Position numbers and translations under genes: made by a program
Shown: one piece after another, positions 50,069 through 58,715 of the stretch
Layout: each line of letters opens with the position of its first letter
Position numbering within the stretch: the first letter of the stretch is position 1
The notes under the pieces: model-generated
Databases searched by the model: none
The model's input: only the letters and a program-made list of their open reading frames with translations
Told to the model about the DNA's origin: nothing
Source: JBBRCE01 sp038205115
Lineage (GTDB): Bacteria; Planctomycetota; Planctomycetia; Pirellulales; JBBRCE01
Assembly: GCA_038205115.1 (NCBI GenBank)
Contig: JBBRCE010000009.1
Coordinates: forward strand, 75,272 to 139,271
Direction of reading: 5' to 3'
DNA length: 64,000 bases

Positions 50069-52084
50069 TTATTTCAGTTTCCAGGCTTCGTCAAAAAAGT
50101 CCGCGGCTACGATCTTGCCGGGATGGCGACCATTGGGCGGCGTGCTGGTGTCTATCACCGCCCAATCCGGTAGCTTGGGAATTTGCCGCGCGTTGTTGAG
50201 GTAATCGTACTCGCGGTAGGTGACGCCGGAATTGAGCACCACGTAACGCTTGAGATTCAGCGGGTTGGGGCAAATCATCGCCAGCACGTGTTTGTCGGCG
50301 GGGTATTTTTGCTCGCCGACTTTAACGCCCTCGCTGGTCCAGGCGATTGGCAATTTGCCGCTGACCTGACCGATGAGTTTGTTGCTACCGGCGTCGCCCC
50401 ACAGCACCAGGTGGTACGCGGCAATATCGCTATCCGTCACGTCCACGTCGTCTTTGACTCGTGCTTCGCCGCGAAACTGTTTGCGCCACTCGCGGATCGC
50501 ACGAGCCATTTCCGCCTTCGTCCACGCTTCCACGGCCGGCTGTGCAAACTTGCCCGTTGGGCGGACGAACATGAACGCATCCAAAAACGCATCGTCGATT
50601 GGGCCTTGCAGATCGTGACGTTTGCGAACGTCGTTGTCGGCCAATGCGCCCACCTGCCACATGCCGTTCACTTTCTTGAGATGACAGGTCCACGAACGAT
50701 CGGACTTGGCCGCTGGACCAGTAAGCACTTCGCCATCGACCGAAACTTCCACCGCGCGATTGACGTCCACAGGGCAACGCCCTGGCGCGAACGCGAGCGT
50801 TAACGCCGTCACGTTTTCGGTTTTCAATTCCACGTCCGATCCGGCCAGCAGTTGGCCATCAACTTTGGCGGCGCGCCAATGCTCGCCCATTGCATCAACG
50901 GTTACCCAAGCCAGACGGCTGTAGCGCAGCGTGTAGGTGGTGAAATGCACGTTGAGCGGTACGCGGTCGCGGCCAACTTCCATGATGCTGTCGAGCACTT
51001 CTTCAACGGCCTGCTTGCCTTCAGGCGTGTACTTGTGCGCTGCTTTGGCGCCGATGATGTGCCGCAGTTCCAGGCCTTCGCCTTGCATGGCCACGGTCAT
51101 GATGTCGGCGGCCTGCTTTTGTTTGTCGATCTCGCCGCTATAGGCCACAGTTGGGCAATGAAACAGATTGCCGGCCCAATCCGTGCAGTCGTACATGTGC
51201 AACAGCTTAGCTTCGTAGGGCGTGGGCTCGATGGTTTCGTTCTGAAACACGCGCAAAAAGTCCGGAGTTTCGGCGAAACCGGCACCAGGGTTGGCGGCCG
51301 CAAAGCGATCGGCATAGTGAACAGCGAAATGCCAGACGCCCGCGCCGCCCATCGAGAAACCGCGTACGGCAATTCGATCCGGATCGATGCGGTACTGCCG
51401 CTTCACGGCTTCCATGGCTTCCAGCACGTCGACTTCGCCGGCCAATTTGAAGGCGTTGCAATACCGGCCGTAAGGGTGCAAGACGATGGTATCCGCAGGG
51501 GTGAATTCGCCGGCAATTTTCTGCCGATCGGTCAAAAACTTGATCTCGTTCAGATCCTCGCCACGGCCATGCAACCATAAATCCATCCGCACGCGATCGC
51601 TACTGACCGCCGCATAGCTCGCCGGCACGACAACGCCGTAGGGCTGCACCGAGCCGTCGAGCCTGGAAACATATCCGCGGACGACGAGCCCTTGCTGGGC
51701 GGCCCAGGGTGCATTGCCCGCCAGGAGTTGCTCCGCGCGTTCGCGGCCTTGTTTGAGCAGTTGCTTGGCGCGTGGGATATCGTCGTTGCTAAGAAATTCC
51801 TCGTAGGCAATCGCGTCGCGGACGGCCTTGGCAAAGATCTGCACGTCCGGCAAAAGCGATTGCGTCTTGGCGTCGGTCTGTTTGGCGAGTTTGTCGATAC
51901 TCGCCTGCAGCGCGGTCAGTTCGGTCTTCAGTTGCGCTGTGTCGGCTTCGGGAACCTGCACACCGGCCGCCGGCACGCGACGAGGATTGTCGGCCTGATT
52001 GTCGCTCGGGCCATCGGCTTGTACGCGCAGGCTGCAGCCCATGCCTGTGATCACGACAATGGCATAAAGAAAAACGCGGCGCAT
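50069..52084 (-). CDS. Exported alpha/beta-hydrolase (esterase/prolyl-oligopeptidase-like)
   Basis: 671 aa. The signal sequence (MRRVFLYAIVVITGMGCSLR) contains a cysteine in a weak lipobox, so it may be a lipoprotein. Residues ~45-130 are helical. The hydrolase domain (~135-380) shows VVVPASYAAV, DLWLHGRGED, VLHPYGRYCN and the nucleophile elbow RGFSMGGAGVW with Ser at ~244; a His in AAHKYTPEGK may complete the triad. The C-terminal ~290 residues are beta-rich with a segment resembling extra domains of planctomycete peptidase-like hydrolases. Substrate unknown, perhaps esters on polysaccharides. Confidence 0.7.
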   Translation of the reverse strand: MRRVFLYAIVVITGMGCSLRVQADGPSDNQADNPRRVPAAGVQVPEADTAQLKTELTALQASIDKLAKQTDAKTQSLLPDVQIFAKAVRDAIAYEEFLSNDDIPRAKQLLKQGRERAEQLLAGNAPWAAQQGLVVRGYVSRLDGSVQPYGVVVPASYAAVSSDRVRMDLWLHGRGEDLNEIKFLTDRQKIAGEFTPADTIVLHPYGRYCNAFKLAGEVDVLEAMEAVKRQYRIDPDRIAVRGFSMGGAGVWHFAVHYADRFAAANPGAGFAETPDFLRVFQNETIEPTPYEAKLLHMYDCTDWAGNLFHCPTVAYSGEIDKQKQAADIMTVAMQGEGLELRHIIGAKAAHKYTPEGKQAVEEVLDSIMEVGRDRVPLNVHFTTYTLRYSRLAWVTVDAMGEHWRAAKVDGQLLAGSDVELKTENVTALTLAFAPGRCPVDVNRAVEVSVDGEVLTGPAAKSDRSWTCHLKKVNGMWQVGALADNDVRKRHDLQGPIDDAFLDAFMFVRPTGKFAQPAVEAWTKAEMARAIREWRKQFRGEARVKDDVDVTDSDIAAYHLVLWGDAGSNKLIGQVSGKLPIAWTSEGVKVGEQKYPADKHVLAMICPNPLNLKRYVVLNSGVTYREYDYLNNARQIPKLPDWAVIDTSTPPNGRHPGKIVAADFFDEAWKLK

Positions 52085-52182
52085 GGCAATTCTTGGCGAA
52101 AACCTATTGGGGGATGCTCACAACAGGATAATCGCGCCGTGACCGTGCCGCTAGAGTTGGCCCGCAGCGTGAACGACGCAAA

Positions 52183-52995
52183 TCAATCCAACCGCACGGG
52201 CATGCCAGGGGCAATTCGCCACAGACGGTGGCTGACAATCGCCTGGCGGCGGAGTTGCGCAACGCGCCGCGGAGCGCTTGAATCGTTGGGTTCCAACACC
52301 ACCAAATAGAGATCGTCCGGCAGCGTCCACGCGTTTCCGCTGGTGGGAATGGCGGGCACCGCGTAGCTGTCGATCGATTCGGCCACGGCGCCGGCCGGCC
52401 GATCGTTCACCAGATACTCGTTTTTCATTTCGTCGATGCGAAGCTGGTCGCCTGGCGCTGCCAGAATGCGGCCAATGTCGAGGTCGCGATCGTCGTCGTG
52501 CGTCTCGCCGTGAAATGCAATCAACGCGCCTGCCCGCAACTTATCGGTTTGCAAATGCCGGTTGAAGAGCACCTTGCTTCCGGTATTCAAGTTGACGATG
52601 GCGCTATCCTTGGAAACTTGCAGAGCGCCAAAGCTGGTCGCCGCCAACATCAAGACCCACGCGGCAAACAGATACGTCGCCAACGCGACGATCGAAAACC
52701 AACGATTCAGTATGCTAGCCGTTGCATCCCGCGCGACACAGGTCTTGATGCTGCGGAGTTCACGCGACCAGGCGAACAGCCCCACGGCAGCCAGCGCCAC
52801 CATCAGCGTCAGCGTGATGGCGCTCGGCCAAAAGCAAACGGCAATCATCGCCGCCAAGGCCGCGAGTGTCAGCAAGAGAGTCCGCCAGGCCGATTGGCCG
52901 TCGCCCAACAGCGCGTAGCCCGCGCCGGGCAAAATCATCGACCGCCAGCGCGCTTGGCTGCGATGCTTGGCATTTTCGCCAGCGGATGGATTCAT
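52183..52995 (-). CDS. S26 signal-peptidase-like membrane protein lacking the catalytic lysine
   Basis: 270 aa. Two to three membrane helices lie in the first half (LLLTLAALAAMIAVCFW, ALAAVGLFAW, IVALATYLFAAWVLMLA), preceded by ILPGAGYALLGDGQ. The second half aligns by eye with the type I signal peptidase core: KDSAIVNLNTGSKVLFNRHL for the Ser box, RAGALIAFH for the GDIVVF strand, and DIGRILAAPGDQLRIDE for the Lys box. The nucleophile serine seems kept, but the lysine of the usual KR-x-x-G-x-PGD motif is Gly. It may be inactive or use another base. Confidence 0.6.
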   Translation of the reverse strand: MNPSAGENAKHRSQARWRSMILPGAGYALLGDGQSAWRTLLLTLAALAAMIAVCFWPSAITLTLMVALAAVGLFAWSRELRSIKTCVARDATASILNRWFSIVALATYLFAAWVLMLAATSFGALQVSKDSAIVNLNTGSKVLFNRHLQTDKLRAGALIAFHGETHDDDRDLDIGRILAAPGDQLRIDEMKNEYLVNDRPAGAVAESIDSYAVPAIPTSGNAWTLPDDLYLVVLEPNDSSAPRRVAQLRRQAIVSHRLWRIAPGMPVRLD

Positions 52996-53043
52996 AAATA
53001 ACGCGACGTGGGAACGAGTGAAATTCAGCAGTCGTGCGCGGCG

Positions 53044-54348
53044 CTAGGCGCCGTTGTAACGCCCAACGATTAGCGTGATGTTCTGTCCGCCAAATCCAAA
53101 ACTGTTGCTTAGCGCCACATCGCAACGCGCCTCGCGGGCAACGTTGGGAATGTAATCCAAATCGCAATCCGGATCGGGATTCTCGTAGTTGATGGTCGGC
53201 GGCAGCACATTATCGCGAATGGCCATCAAACAGATGATCATTTCCGTGGCGCCGGCCGCGGCAATCAAATGTCCCATCATGCTCTTGGTGCTTGAGACCG
53301 GAATTTTGTAGGCCTGCTCGCCGAATACGGTTTTGATGGCCAGCGATTCGACCTTGTCGTTCACGGTGGTGCTAGTGCCGTGCGCGTTGATGTAATGAAT
53401 GTCGTTCAGGCCGAGCTTGGCATCGGCCAGCGCCATACGAATGCAGCTCGAAGCACCGCGCCCTTCCGGATGCGTGTCGGTAATTCGGAACGCGTCGGCC
53501 GTCGAACCATAGCCGAGCACTTCGCCGTAGATTTGTGCGCCGCGAGCCTTGGCGTGTTCCAGTTCTTCCAGCACAACCATCGCCGCGCCTTCGCCCAGCA
53601 CAAAACCGTCGCGCTCGCGGTCGAACGGTCGCGACGCCTTGGTGGGATTTTCGTTATTGGTGCTCAAAGCGGTGAGCAAATTAAAGCCCGTCACGCCAAA
53701 CGGGTGAATCATGCTGTGCGCGCCGCCAGCCAACATCACGTCGGCATCGCCGCGGCGAATGATTTCCACCGCTTCGCCAACCGCCTGACTACTTGCGGCG
53801 CAGGCAGTCAGACAATTCGAATTTGGCCCCTGCGCATTGAACATGGCGGCCACGTGACCGACCGGCATATTAGGCTCTTGCTCCAGTTCGACAATCGGAT
53901 CGAGAATTTCCAGGCCGGTCTTGGTGAATTTGGCAATGTCGAACTGTTCGCCGCCGAGTCCGCTCACGATCATCCGCGAGAACGACATAAAATCTTGTTG
54001 CCCTTCGCCGCTGCCGAGATAGACGCCAAAACGAGTTGGTTCGACATTCGTCTCGTCGATTCCGGCGGCGCGAATCGCTTTCTTGGCGGCGCCGGCGGCA
54101 AACCGCGAGTGGCGGCCGCGTCGCTTCCAGAATTCGACGTCTTCGCCCACGTCGCTGACATCCCAGTTGCGAACTTCCGCCGAAATCTTGGTGGGATATT
54201 CGCTGGCATCGAAGATCGACGTAAAGCCCACTCCCGACTCGCTGTTTTTCAGCCCTGCCCAAACTTTTTCGACTTCGGTTCCCATCGGGGTGATGCAGCC
54301 CATGCCGGTAATCACCACACGACGTCGCGCCGGTTGCGTATTGTTCAT
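53044..54348 (-). CDS. Beta-ketoacyl-ACP synthase (KAS II/FabF-type)
   Basis: 434 aa. Catalytic Cys183 in LTACAASSQAVGEA, His323 in NAHGTSTTVND and His360 in KSMMGHLIAAAG give the Cys-His-His site of an elongating ketosynthase. The C-terminus NSFGFGGQNITLIVGR is typical. An insertion around 115-160 (GQQDFMSFSRMIVSG...) makes it longer than E. coli FabF (413). It closes a minus-strand set with two hotdog dehydratases and an ACP, 233 bases after the nearest one. Such a set outside the main fatty-acid operon suggests a specialised acyl chain; the housekeeping role cannot be excluded. Confidence 0.93.
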   Translation of the reverse strand: MNNTQPARRRVVITGMGCITPMGTEVEKVWAGLKNSESGVGFTSIFDASEYPTKISAEVRNWDVSDVGEDVEFWKRRGRHSRFAAGAAKKAIRAAGIDETNVEPTRFGVYLGSGEGQQDFMSFSRMIVSGLGGEQFDIAKFTKTGLEILDPIVELEQEPNMPVGHVAAMFNAQGPNSNCLTACAASSQAVGEAVEIIRRGDADVMLAGGAHSMIHPFGVTGFNLLTALSTNNENPTKASRPFDRERDGFVLGEGAAMVVLEELEHAKARGAQIYGEVLGYGSTADAFRITDTHPEGRGASSCIRMALADAKLGLNDIHYINAHGTSTTVNDKVESLAIKTVFGEQAYKIPVSSTKSMMGHLIAAAGATEMIICLMAIRDNVLPPTINYENPDPDCDLDYIPNVAREARCDVALSNSFGFGGQNITLIVGRYNGA

Positions 54349-54581
54349 CTCGAAACCAATGGCTAAATGTGAAATGGCCAGCCGACAGCCGCAAAATTCG
54401 CTGCCAAGATTCGCTATTTATGATGGTTGATTTTATGGCCGGCGGATAGGGCCAATACTGTAATCATCGCCTCCGCCCACTCGGCAGCCCAGCGAAAATG
54501 CAATTGGACGTTGCCCGCTCAGATGCTGGGCAGCCGCGGGGAAGCTGCGATCCAAAGTCGAACATGCGGAACGTTGCCGCC

Positions 54582-55085
54582 CTACCGTAGCGCCGGCTCA
54601 ACGATTCGCGTCCCATCCGTGTTGACGCCCACCTCAAACAACCGGATCATTCGCAGCCAATTGAGCAGTGTTTCGCGTTCGAACATACCGGTTTGCTCGC
54701 CCTTGGAGCCGAGTTGGGCAAACACCAATTCCACTTCGCCCTGCAGCCGGTCATCCACGCGGCTGGTGCCGGAGATAATGGCACCATCGTCGCGAATGTC
54801 CTGGGCATCGACACGGTAGGTCAATGTGTCGCCGGGGCGGGCTTCGAAGTAAAACCGCGCTTTCGCAACTTTTGCCAACACCACTTGCCGTTCGAAGCCC
54901 GTCGCCTGGCCCAGCAGAATGCCACCAGCTTGCGCGATGCCCTCAATAATCAGGCTGGCCGGCATCAACGGCGCGCCGGCAAAATGGTCGTGCAGATGAT
55001 CTTCGGCCAGACTGACATTTTTAATCGCCGTGGCGTGCTGCGCACTGACGAATTCCGTATAGCGATCGATCCAAAACCAGCGCAT
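54582..55085 (-). CDS. Hotdog-fold 3-hydroxyacyl-ACP dehydratase-like protein (FabZ-like) B
   Basis: 167 aa starting six bases after the ACP stop. The FabZ-type segment is AEDHLHDHFAGAPLMPASLI followed by IEGIAQAGGILLG, with the expected His and the Glu of the active site. The usual H-F-P-G-x-P-x-M-P-G is altered to HFAGAPLMPAS. The C-terminal ~40 residues (TLLNWLRMIRLFEVGVNTDG) extend beyond the fold. It may dehydrate ACP-bound intermediates together with the neighbouring dehydratase-like protein. Confidence 0.85.
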   Translation of the reverse strand: MRWFWIDRYTEFVSAQHATAIKNVSLAEDHLHDHFAGAPLMPASLIIEGIAQAGGILLGQATGFERQVVLAKVAKARFYFEARPGDTLTYRVDAQDIRDDGAIISGTSRVDDRLQGEVELVFAQLGSKGEQTGMFERETLLNWLRMIRLFEVGVNTDGTRIVEPALR

Positions 55086-55091
55086 ATCGGT

Positions 55092-55481
55092 TTACTTTTT
55101 GGCCAGCTTGCTTTCGACGTAGCGAACCATGTCTTGCACGGTCAGCATGTTGCCGAAGTCTTGCACATTGGGATTTGCCGAAAACTTGGTGAGATCCGCA
55201 AACGGCATTCGCTGCTTGATTTGCTCCAAGCCAGCCGGCGTGACTTTTCCGCCTTGCACGTACTGCGCATTGGTCAGAATGTCTTCCGGAAACAATTCGC
55301 CGCGCGGAATCTTAATATCGAACGCTTTTTCCAAGCGGAACACGATATCCAGAAAGTCGATCGACTCGGCGCCTAAATCGCCTACTAACGTGGCAGTCGG
55401 TGTGACTTCTTCTTCATCAACGCCCAGCGCGTCAACCAAGGCAGTCTGGACCTTGCTGAAAATCTCTTCCTGTGATGCCAT
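55092..55481 (-). CDS. Acyl carrier protein with extended insertion
   Basis: 129 aa, against ~78 for a standard ACP. The 4'-phosphopantetheine site is Ser40 in DLGAESIDFLDIVFRLE. Helix I (EEIFSKVQTALVDALGVDEE) and helix III-IV (LTVQDMVRYVESKL) are present, separated by an insertion of about 45 residues (for example VTPAGLEQIKQRMPFADLTK). It lies between two dehydratase genes, with six bases to the downstream one, and should carry the acyl chain for this cluster. Confidence 0.92.
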   Translation of the reverse strand: MASQEEIFSKVQTALVDALGVDEEEVTPTATLVGDLGAESIDFLDIVFRLEKAFDIKIPRGELFPEDILTNAQYVQGGKVTPAGLEQIKQRMPFADLTKFSANPNVQDFGNMLTVQDMVRYVESKLAKK

Positions 55482-55589
55482 CGCGAAAAACCTCCGAAAG
55501 TGAATCGATGAAGTGCTCTATTATGCTTAGCAGCTAACGACTTGATAAGTGCGATTTCCGTTGAATCGTCCGAATGCCCTGCATTCCGT

Positions 55590-56108
55590 TCAACAAACCC
55601 CGACCGATGGATCGGAACGGTTGGGGGCTGCGGACGGATTGGACGGATAAAGCAGGGCAAACAATCTGCGCATTTCCGAGATCACTCGCTCATCCGTCAC
55701 GGGCGAGTATGGCCCGCTGTCCGCCAGGTTGTAACGTTCGAGCGTCAGCCGCGCGCTGACGTTCACTTTGCCGTCGACCGTGCCTTGAGCCTTGAGTTTC
55801 GTTTGTCGCTCGTCGTGACTCATGACTTCGGCCGTAACGGTTAGCGTGCGGCCGGGCGAAACAAAATCCGCGTACTTGACGTTCTGTGCCTGACGCAACA
55901 CCACCGTGCTGTGGGCAAAGTCTTCCGTGGCACGGATCAGCCAAGCGCCGCATTGCGTCATGGCTTCCAGCATCAAAACACCAGGCATGATCGGAAACAG
56001 CGGAAAATGGTCGGCCAAGTACTCTTCCGCCAGCGAAAGGTTCTTGATGGCAGTAATTCGTACGCCGGGCTCAAGGTTGACGATTCGGTCAATCAGAGTG
56101 AAACGCAT
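55590..56108 (-). CDS. Hotdog-fold 3-hydroxyacyl-ACP dehydratase-like protein (FabZ-like) A
   Basis: 172 aa, first gene of the minus-strand fatty-acid set. AEEYLADHFPLFPIMPGVLM followed by LEAMTQCGAWLI matches the FabZ active-site helix with His and Glu, although the P-G after HF is PL. Like the second dehydratase it starts with an R-x-x-x-I-D-R segment (MRFTLIDRIVNLEPG). The tail after ~150 is proline/serine-rich and not conserved-looking. The two dehydratases are clearly paralogous. Confidence 0.87.
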   Translation of the reverse strand: MRFTLIDRIVNLEPGVRITAIKNLSLAEEYLADHFPLFPIMPGVLMLEAMTQCGAWLIRATEDFAHSTVVLRQAQNVKYADFVSPGRTLTVTAEVMSHDERQTKLKAQGTVDGKVNVSARLTLERYNLADSGPYSPVTDERVISEMRRLFALLYPSNPSAAPNRSDPSVGVC

Positions 56109-56512
56109 GTGGAATGCTCAAGTCGTGGACGCATAATAAATTTTAAGCTGGGAACGTCTGAATGCCGCTTTGCGTGACGGCCACAGTTTCGTTCCAGGTC
56201 CGACATACTCCAGGCGTGTGTTTCCGGCCGACATTGCCAGCAATTGATCGTAGGGCGATCGCTGCAGGACGCAAACTGCGTTGCGGCAAACCTTTTCGTC
56301 CATTCGGATATCAACTCTTGAGGACGTACTACTATATCTAGCCAAAACCGACTAAACAATCGAAAAACTCGCGATTTTTGGGCCGTTTTGGCCCATTCCG
56401 GACGGCGTACAACTCCAAAATCCGAGCCTCGTACTGGCCTGCGACCACTTTTCCGCCCTATACTTTCGATCGAATTGTACGTCGGCGTTGATGCCTGCAG
56501 CCAGGAAAACCC
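56109..56512. other. Divergent intergenic region between fatty-acid and HAD genes
   Basis: About 400 bases, partly AT-rich (around 56330-56370), separating the minus-strand fatty-acid set from the plus-strand HAD gene. It should hold promoters for both directions. No open frame with a recognisable domain is present. Confidence 0.45.
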
Positions 56513-57124
56513 ATGTTTATCTACTTTGACCTCGGCAACGTCCTGCTGACTTTCGACAACCACCGCGGCTGCCAAAACCTGGCCAAGGTGACCGGTGGCG
56601 ACCCTGCGCGCATTCATCAAGTGCTTTTCGAAAAAGGACTTAAAGCGCAGTACGAACGCGGAGAATTGACGCCCGAGCAATACTTTGCCGTGTTTTGCCA
56701 ATTGACGGACCATCAAGGAGAACATGCACCTTGGGAGTTGGCGGGCAGTTCGATCTTCGAAGTCAATCTGTCAATCGTACCGGTTGTCAATCAACTTGCG
56801 GCCGCCGGGCATCGGCTGGGAATCCTCTCAAATATCTGCCCCAGTCATTGGAAATTCGTCTCGTCGGGTCAATATGGCTTGATCCGCGATAATTTTTCGG
56901 TGCATGCACTGAGTTACGAGATTGGCGTGATGAAGCCCAACCAGGCAATTTATCGCCGCGCCGCGGAACTGGCTGGCGTCCGGCCGTCGGAAATCTTTTA
57001 CTGCGACGACCTGCCCGCAAATGTCACTGCAGCTCAGCAAGCCGGCTACGATGCGGTGCTTTACACGACCACGCCAGCCTACGTCGCGGATTTGAATCGT
57101 CGCGGTCTATTGTTCAACTACTAG
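56513..57124 (+). CDS. HAD-superfamily hydrolase (YihX-like)
   Basis: 203 aa. Motif I IYFDLGNVLLTFD has the nucleophile Asp but Gly at the second-acid position, as in YihX-type phosphatases. Motif II is LGILSNICPSHW, motif III the lysine in EIGVMKPNQAIY, and motif IV EIFYCDDLPANVTAA. The helical cap lies at ~20-90. Members dephosphorylate sugar phosphates such as glucose 1-phosphate. AGGA precedes the start. The gene stands alone on its strand. Confidence 0.85.
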   Translation: MFIYFDLGNVLLTFDNHRGCQNLAKVTGGDPARIHQVLFEKGLKAQYERGELTPEQYFAVFCQLTDHQGEHAPWELAGSSIFEVNLSIVPVVNQLAAAGHRLGILSNICPSHWKFVSSGQYGLIRDNFSVHALSYEIGVMKPNQAIYRRAAELAGVRPSEIFYCDDLPANVTAAQQAGYDAVLYTTTPAYVADLNRRGLLFNY

Positions 57125-57403
57125 ACGCGATTCGCGTGAATTTGACGATAACCGCTTGTCAGTCCACGGCTTAAAGCCGCGAGTGAATTGCCCGGTGTCG
57201 CTAGCACCGATGTCATTTTTGGGATTTGACCGAACTTTGACAATCCGGCGACGCTCGGGTGACACGGCAATTCCACAAAAGCTCTAGAATTCGACGAAGC
57301 AGTTAGGGACTCACGCCCGCGCGTGGACTGGCTGACGGTGATGGTCGACTCGATTCAGCGACCCGCCGCAAATGGGAATTCGATCTTGAAGGAGCAACCC
57401 GAT

Positions 57404-58369
57404 ATGGCAACTGTGGACGCGGAACCATTCGAAGATTTGTTAGACATCGCTCATCAACCGCTGCCGCACGCCGGCGATTGCCACGCGCACGTGGCCGAAC
57501 AGCCGAATAACAACAAATGGGCCGCAGGCGTCGATTGGCCAGCCGCCATTTGGATTGGCTTTTTGCACGCCGGTGCCCTTGCCTCGCTGGTGTTTTTCAC
57601 CACGTTTTTCACCTGGAAGGCTTTGGCGATTTGCCTGGTCATGTGGTGGGCAACCGGTTGCTTGGGCGTTTGCCTGGGCTTCCATCGCTTGCTCACCCAC
57701 GGCAGCTTCACCACGTACAAGCCGGTCCGCTGGTTTTTGGCGATCATCGGTGAGTTAGCCGGCGAAGGCTCGGCCATCACCTGGGTGGCCAATCATCGCA
57801 AGCATCACGCGTTTAGCGATCACGATGGCGACCCGCATACGCCGCGGCATGGCGGGTTTTGGGCGCACATGCTTTGGTTTTTGCCCCAACTGGGCGAAAA
57901 AGGTCACGCGGATTTGACGCAACGTTACGCGCCAGACTTGCTCAAAGATCCCGTTCTGCGGGCGCTGCACAAGCTCTTTTTGCCACTGAACATCGCCTTT
58001 GGGCTGATGTTGTTTGGCATTGGCTACGGCTTTTGGGATCTGCACACGGCACTGTCGTTTGTGGCCTGGGGCACATTCGTTCGCATGGTGCTGGTACTGC
58101 ATGTGACTTGGTTTGTGAATTCCGCCACGCACATGTGGGGATACCGCAATTACGAAACCACCGACGACAGCACCAACCTGTGGTGGGTTGGGTTGCTGGC
58201 CTTTGGCGAAGGTTGGCACAATAACCATCATGCGTTTCAGCGGATGGCCAAGCATGGCCATCGCTGGTGGGAATTTGATCTCACCTACCAGACCATCCGA
58301 CTGATGGAAAAAACGGGCTTGGCCTGGAACGTGATTCACGAAATTCCCGCGCACACCCGGCCGGCTTAA
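57404..58369 (+). CDS. Delta-9-type acyl-CoA/fatty-acid desaturase
   Basis: 321 aa from ATG 57404, with AAGGAG ten bases upstream; the frame is open to 57323. The three histidine boxes of membrane di-iron desaturases are present: HRLLTH, HRKHHAFSDHDGDPH and HNNHH. Four membrane helices are expected (IWIGFLHAGALASLVFFTTF, ALAICLVMWWATGCLGVCLG, ..., FVRMVLVLHVTWFVN). It introduces a double bond in acyl chains of membrane lipids. The N-terminal ~40 residues are rich in His and acidic residues. A strong terminator follows. Confidence 0.92.
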   Translation: MATVDAEPFEDLLDIAHQPLPHAGDCHAHVAEQPNNNKWAAGVDWPAAIWIGFLHAGALASLVFFTTFFTWKALAICLVMWWATGCLGVCLGFHRLLTHGSFTTYKPVRWFLAIIGELAGEGSAITWVANHRKHHAFSDHDGDPHTPRHGGFWAHMLWFLPQLGEKGHADLTQRYAPDLLKDPVLRALHKLFLPLNIAFGLMLFGIGYGFWDLHTALSFVAWGTFVRMVLVLHVTWFVNSATHMWGYRNYETTDDSTNLWWVGLLAFGEGWHNNHHAFQRMAKHGHRWWEFDLTYQTIRLMEKTGLAWNVIHEIPAHTRPA

Positions 58370-58383
58370 ACCAGGCGATGCGC

Positions 58384-58400
58384 ATCGGGCCTCGCCCGAT
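58384..58400. other. Perfect 7-bp hairpin downstream of the desaturase
   Basis: ATCGGGC-CTC-GCCCGAT, a perfect inverted repeat with three-base loop and no T run. It could stabilise the 3' end of the desaturase mRNA. Confidence 0.6.
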
Positions 58401-58437
58401 AGAAAGCAAACTGGCAAGTCGCAAATCAACGCTTTTC

Positions 58438-58475
58438 AAATCACTTGCTCGCATCATCGCGGGCAAGTGATTTTT
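58438..58475 (+). terminator. Rho-independent terminator after the desaturase gene
   Basis: AAATCACTTGC (58438-58448) pairs perfectly with GCAAGTGATTT (58463-58473) around a 14-base loop, followed by further T to 58475. The run of A on the left arm makes it potentially bidirectional. Confidence 0.8.
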
Positions 58476-58486
58476 GCGTTGCTGCC

Positions 58487-58528
58487 GCAATCGACGGCGT
58501 GCAATCGACGGCGTGCAATCGACGCCGT
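58487..58528. repeat. Three-copy 14-bp tandem repeat
   Basis: GCAATCGACGGCGT occurs three times in a row (58487-58500, 58501-58514, 58515-58528; the last with C for G at the eleventh base). It is non-coding, just after the desaturase terminator. Confidence 0.9.
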
Positions 58529-58715
58529 GCGTGCGACGCACTCGCGTTTCCGACGCTGGCGAATGAAGGCTGGCGGTGAATTGCCGCCGCGGCGTGCCGA
58601 TGGAAATCGTCGCCGCAAAACATTGCCAGCGGCGACGGTCATGGCGTACATTGAGGAGGTTGCCCTACCTTGGCGGCGGCCAACCGCCCGGTCACCAATT
58701 TGCGAAAGCTCTGCT

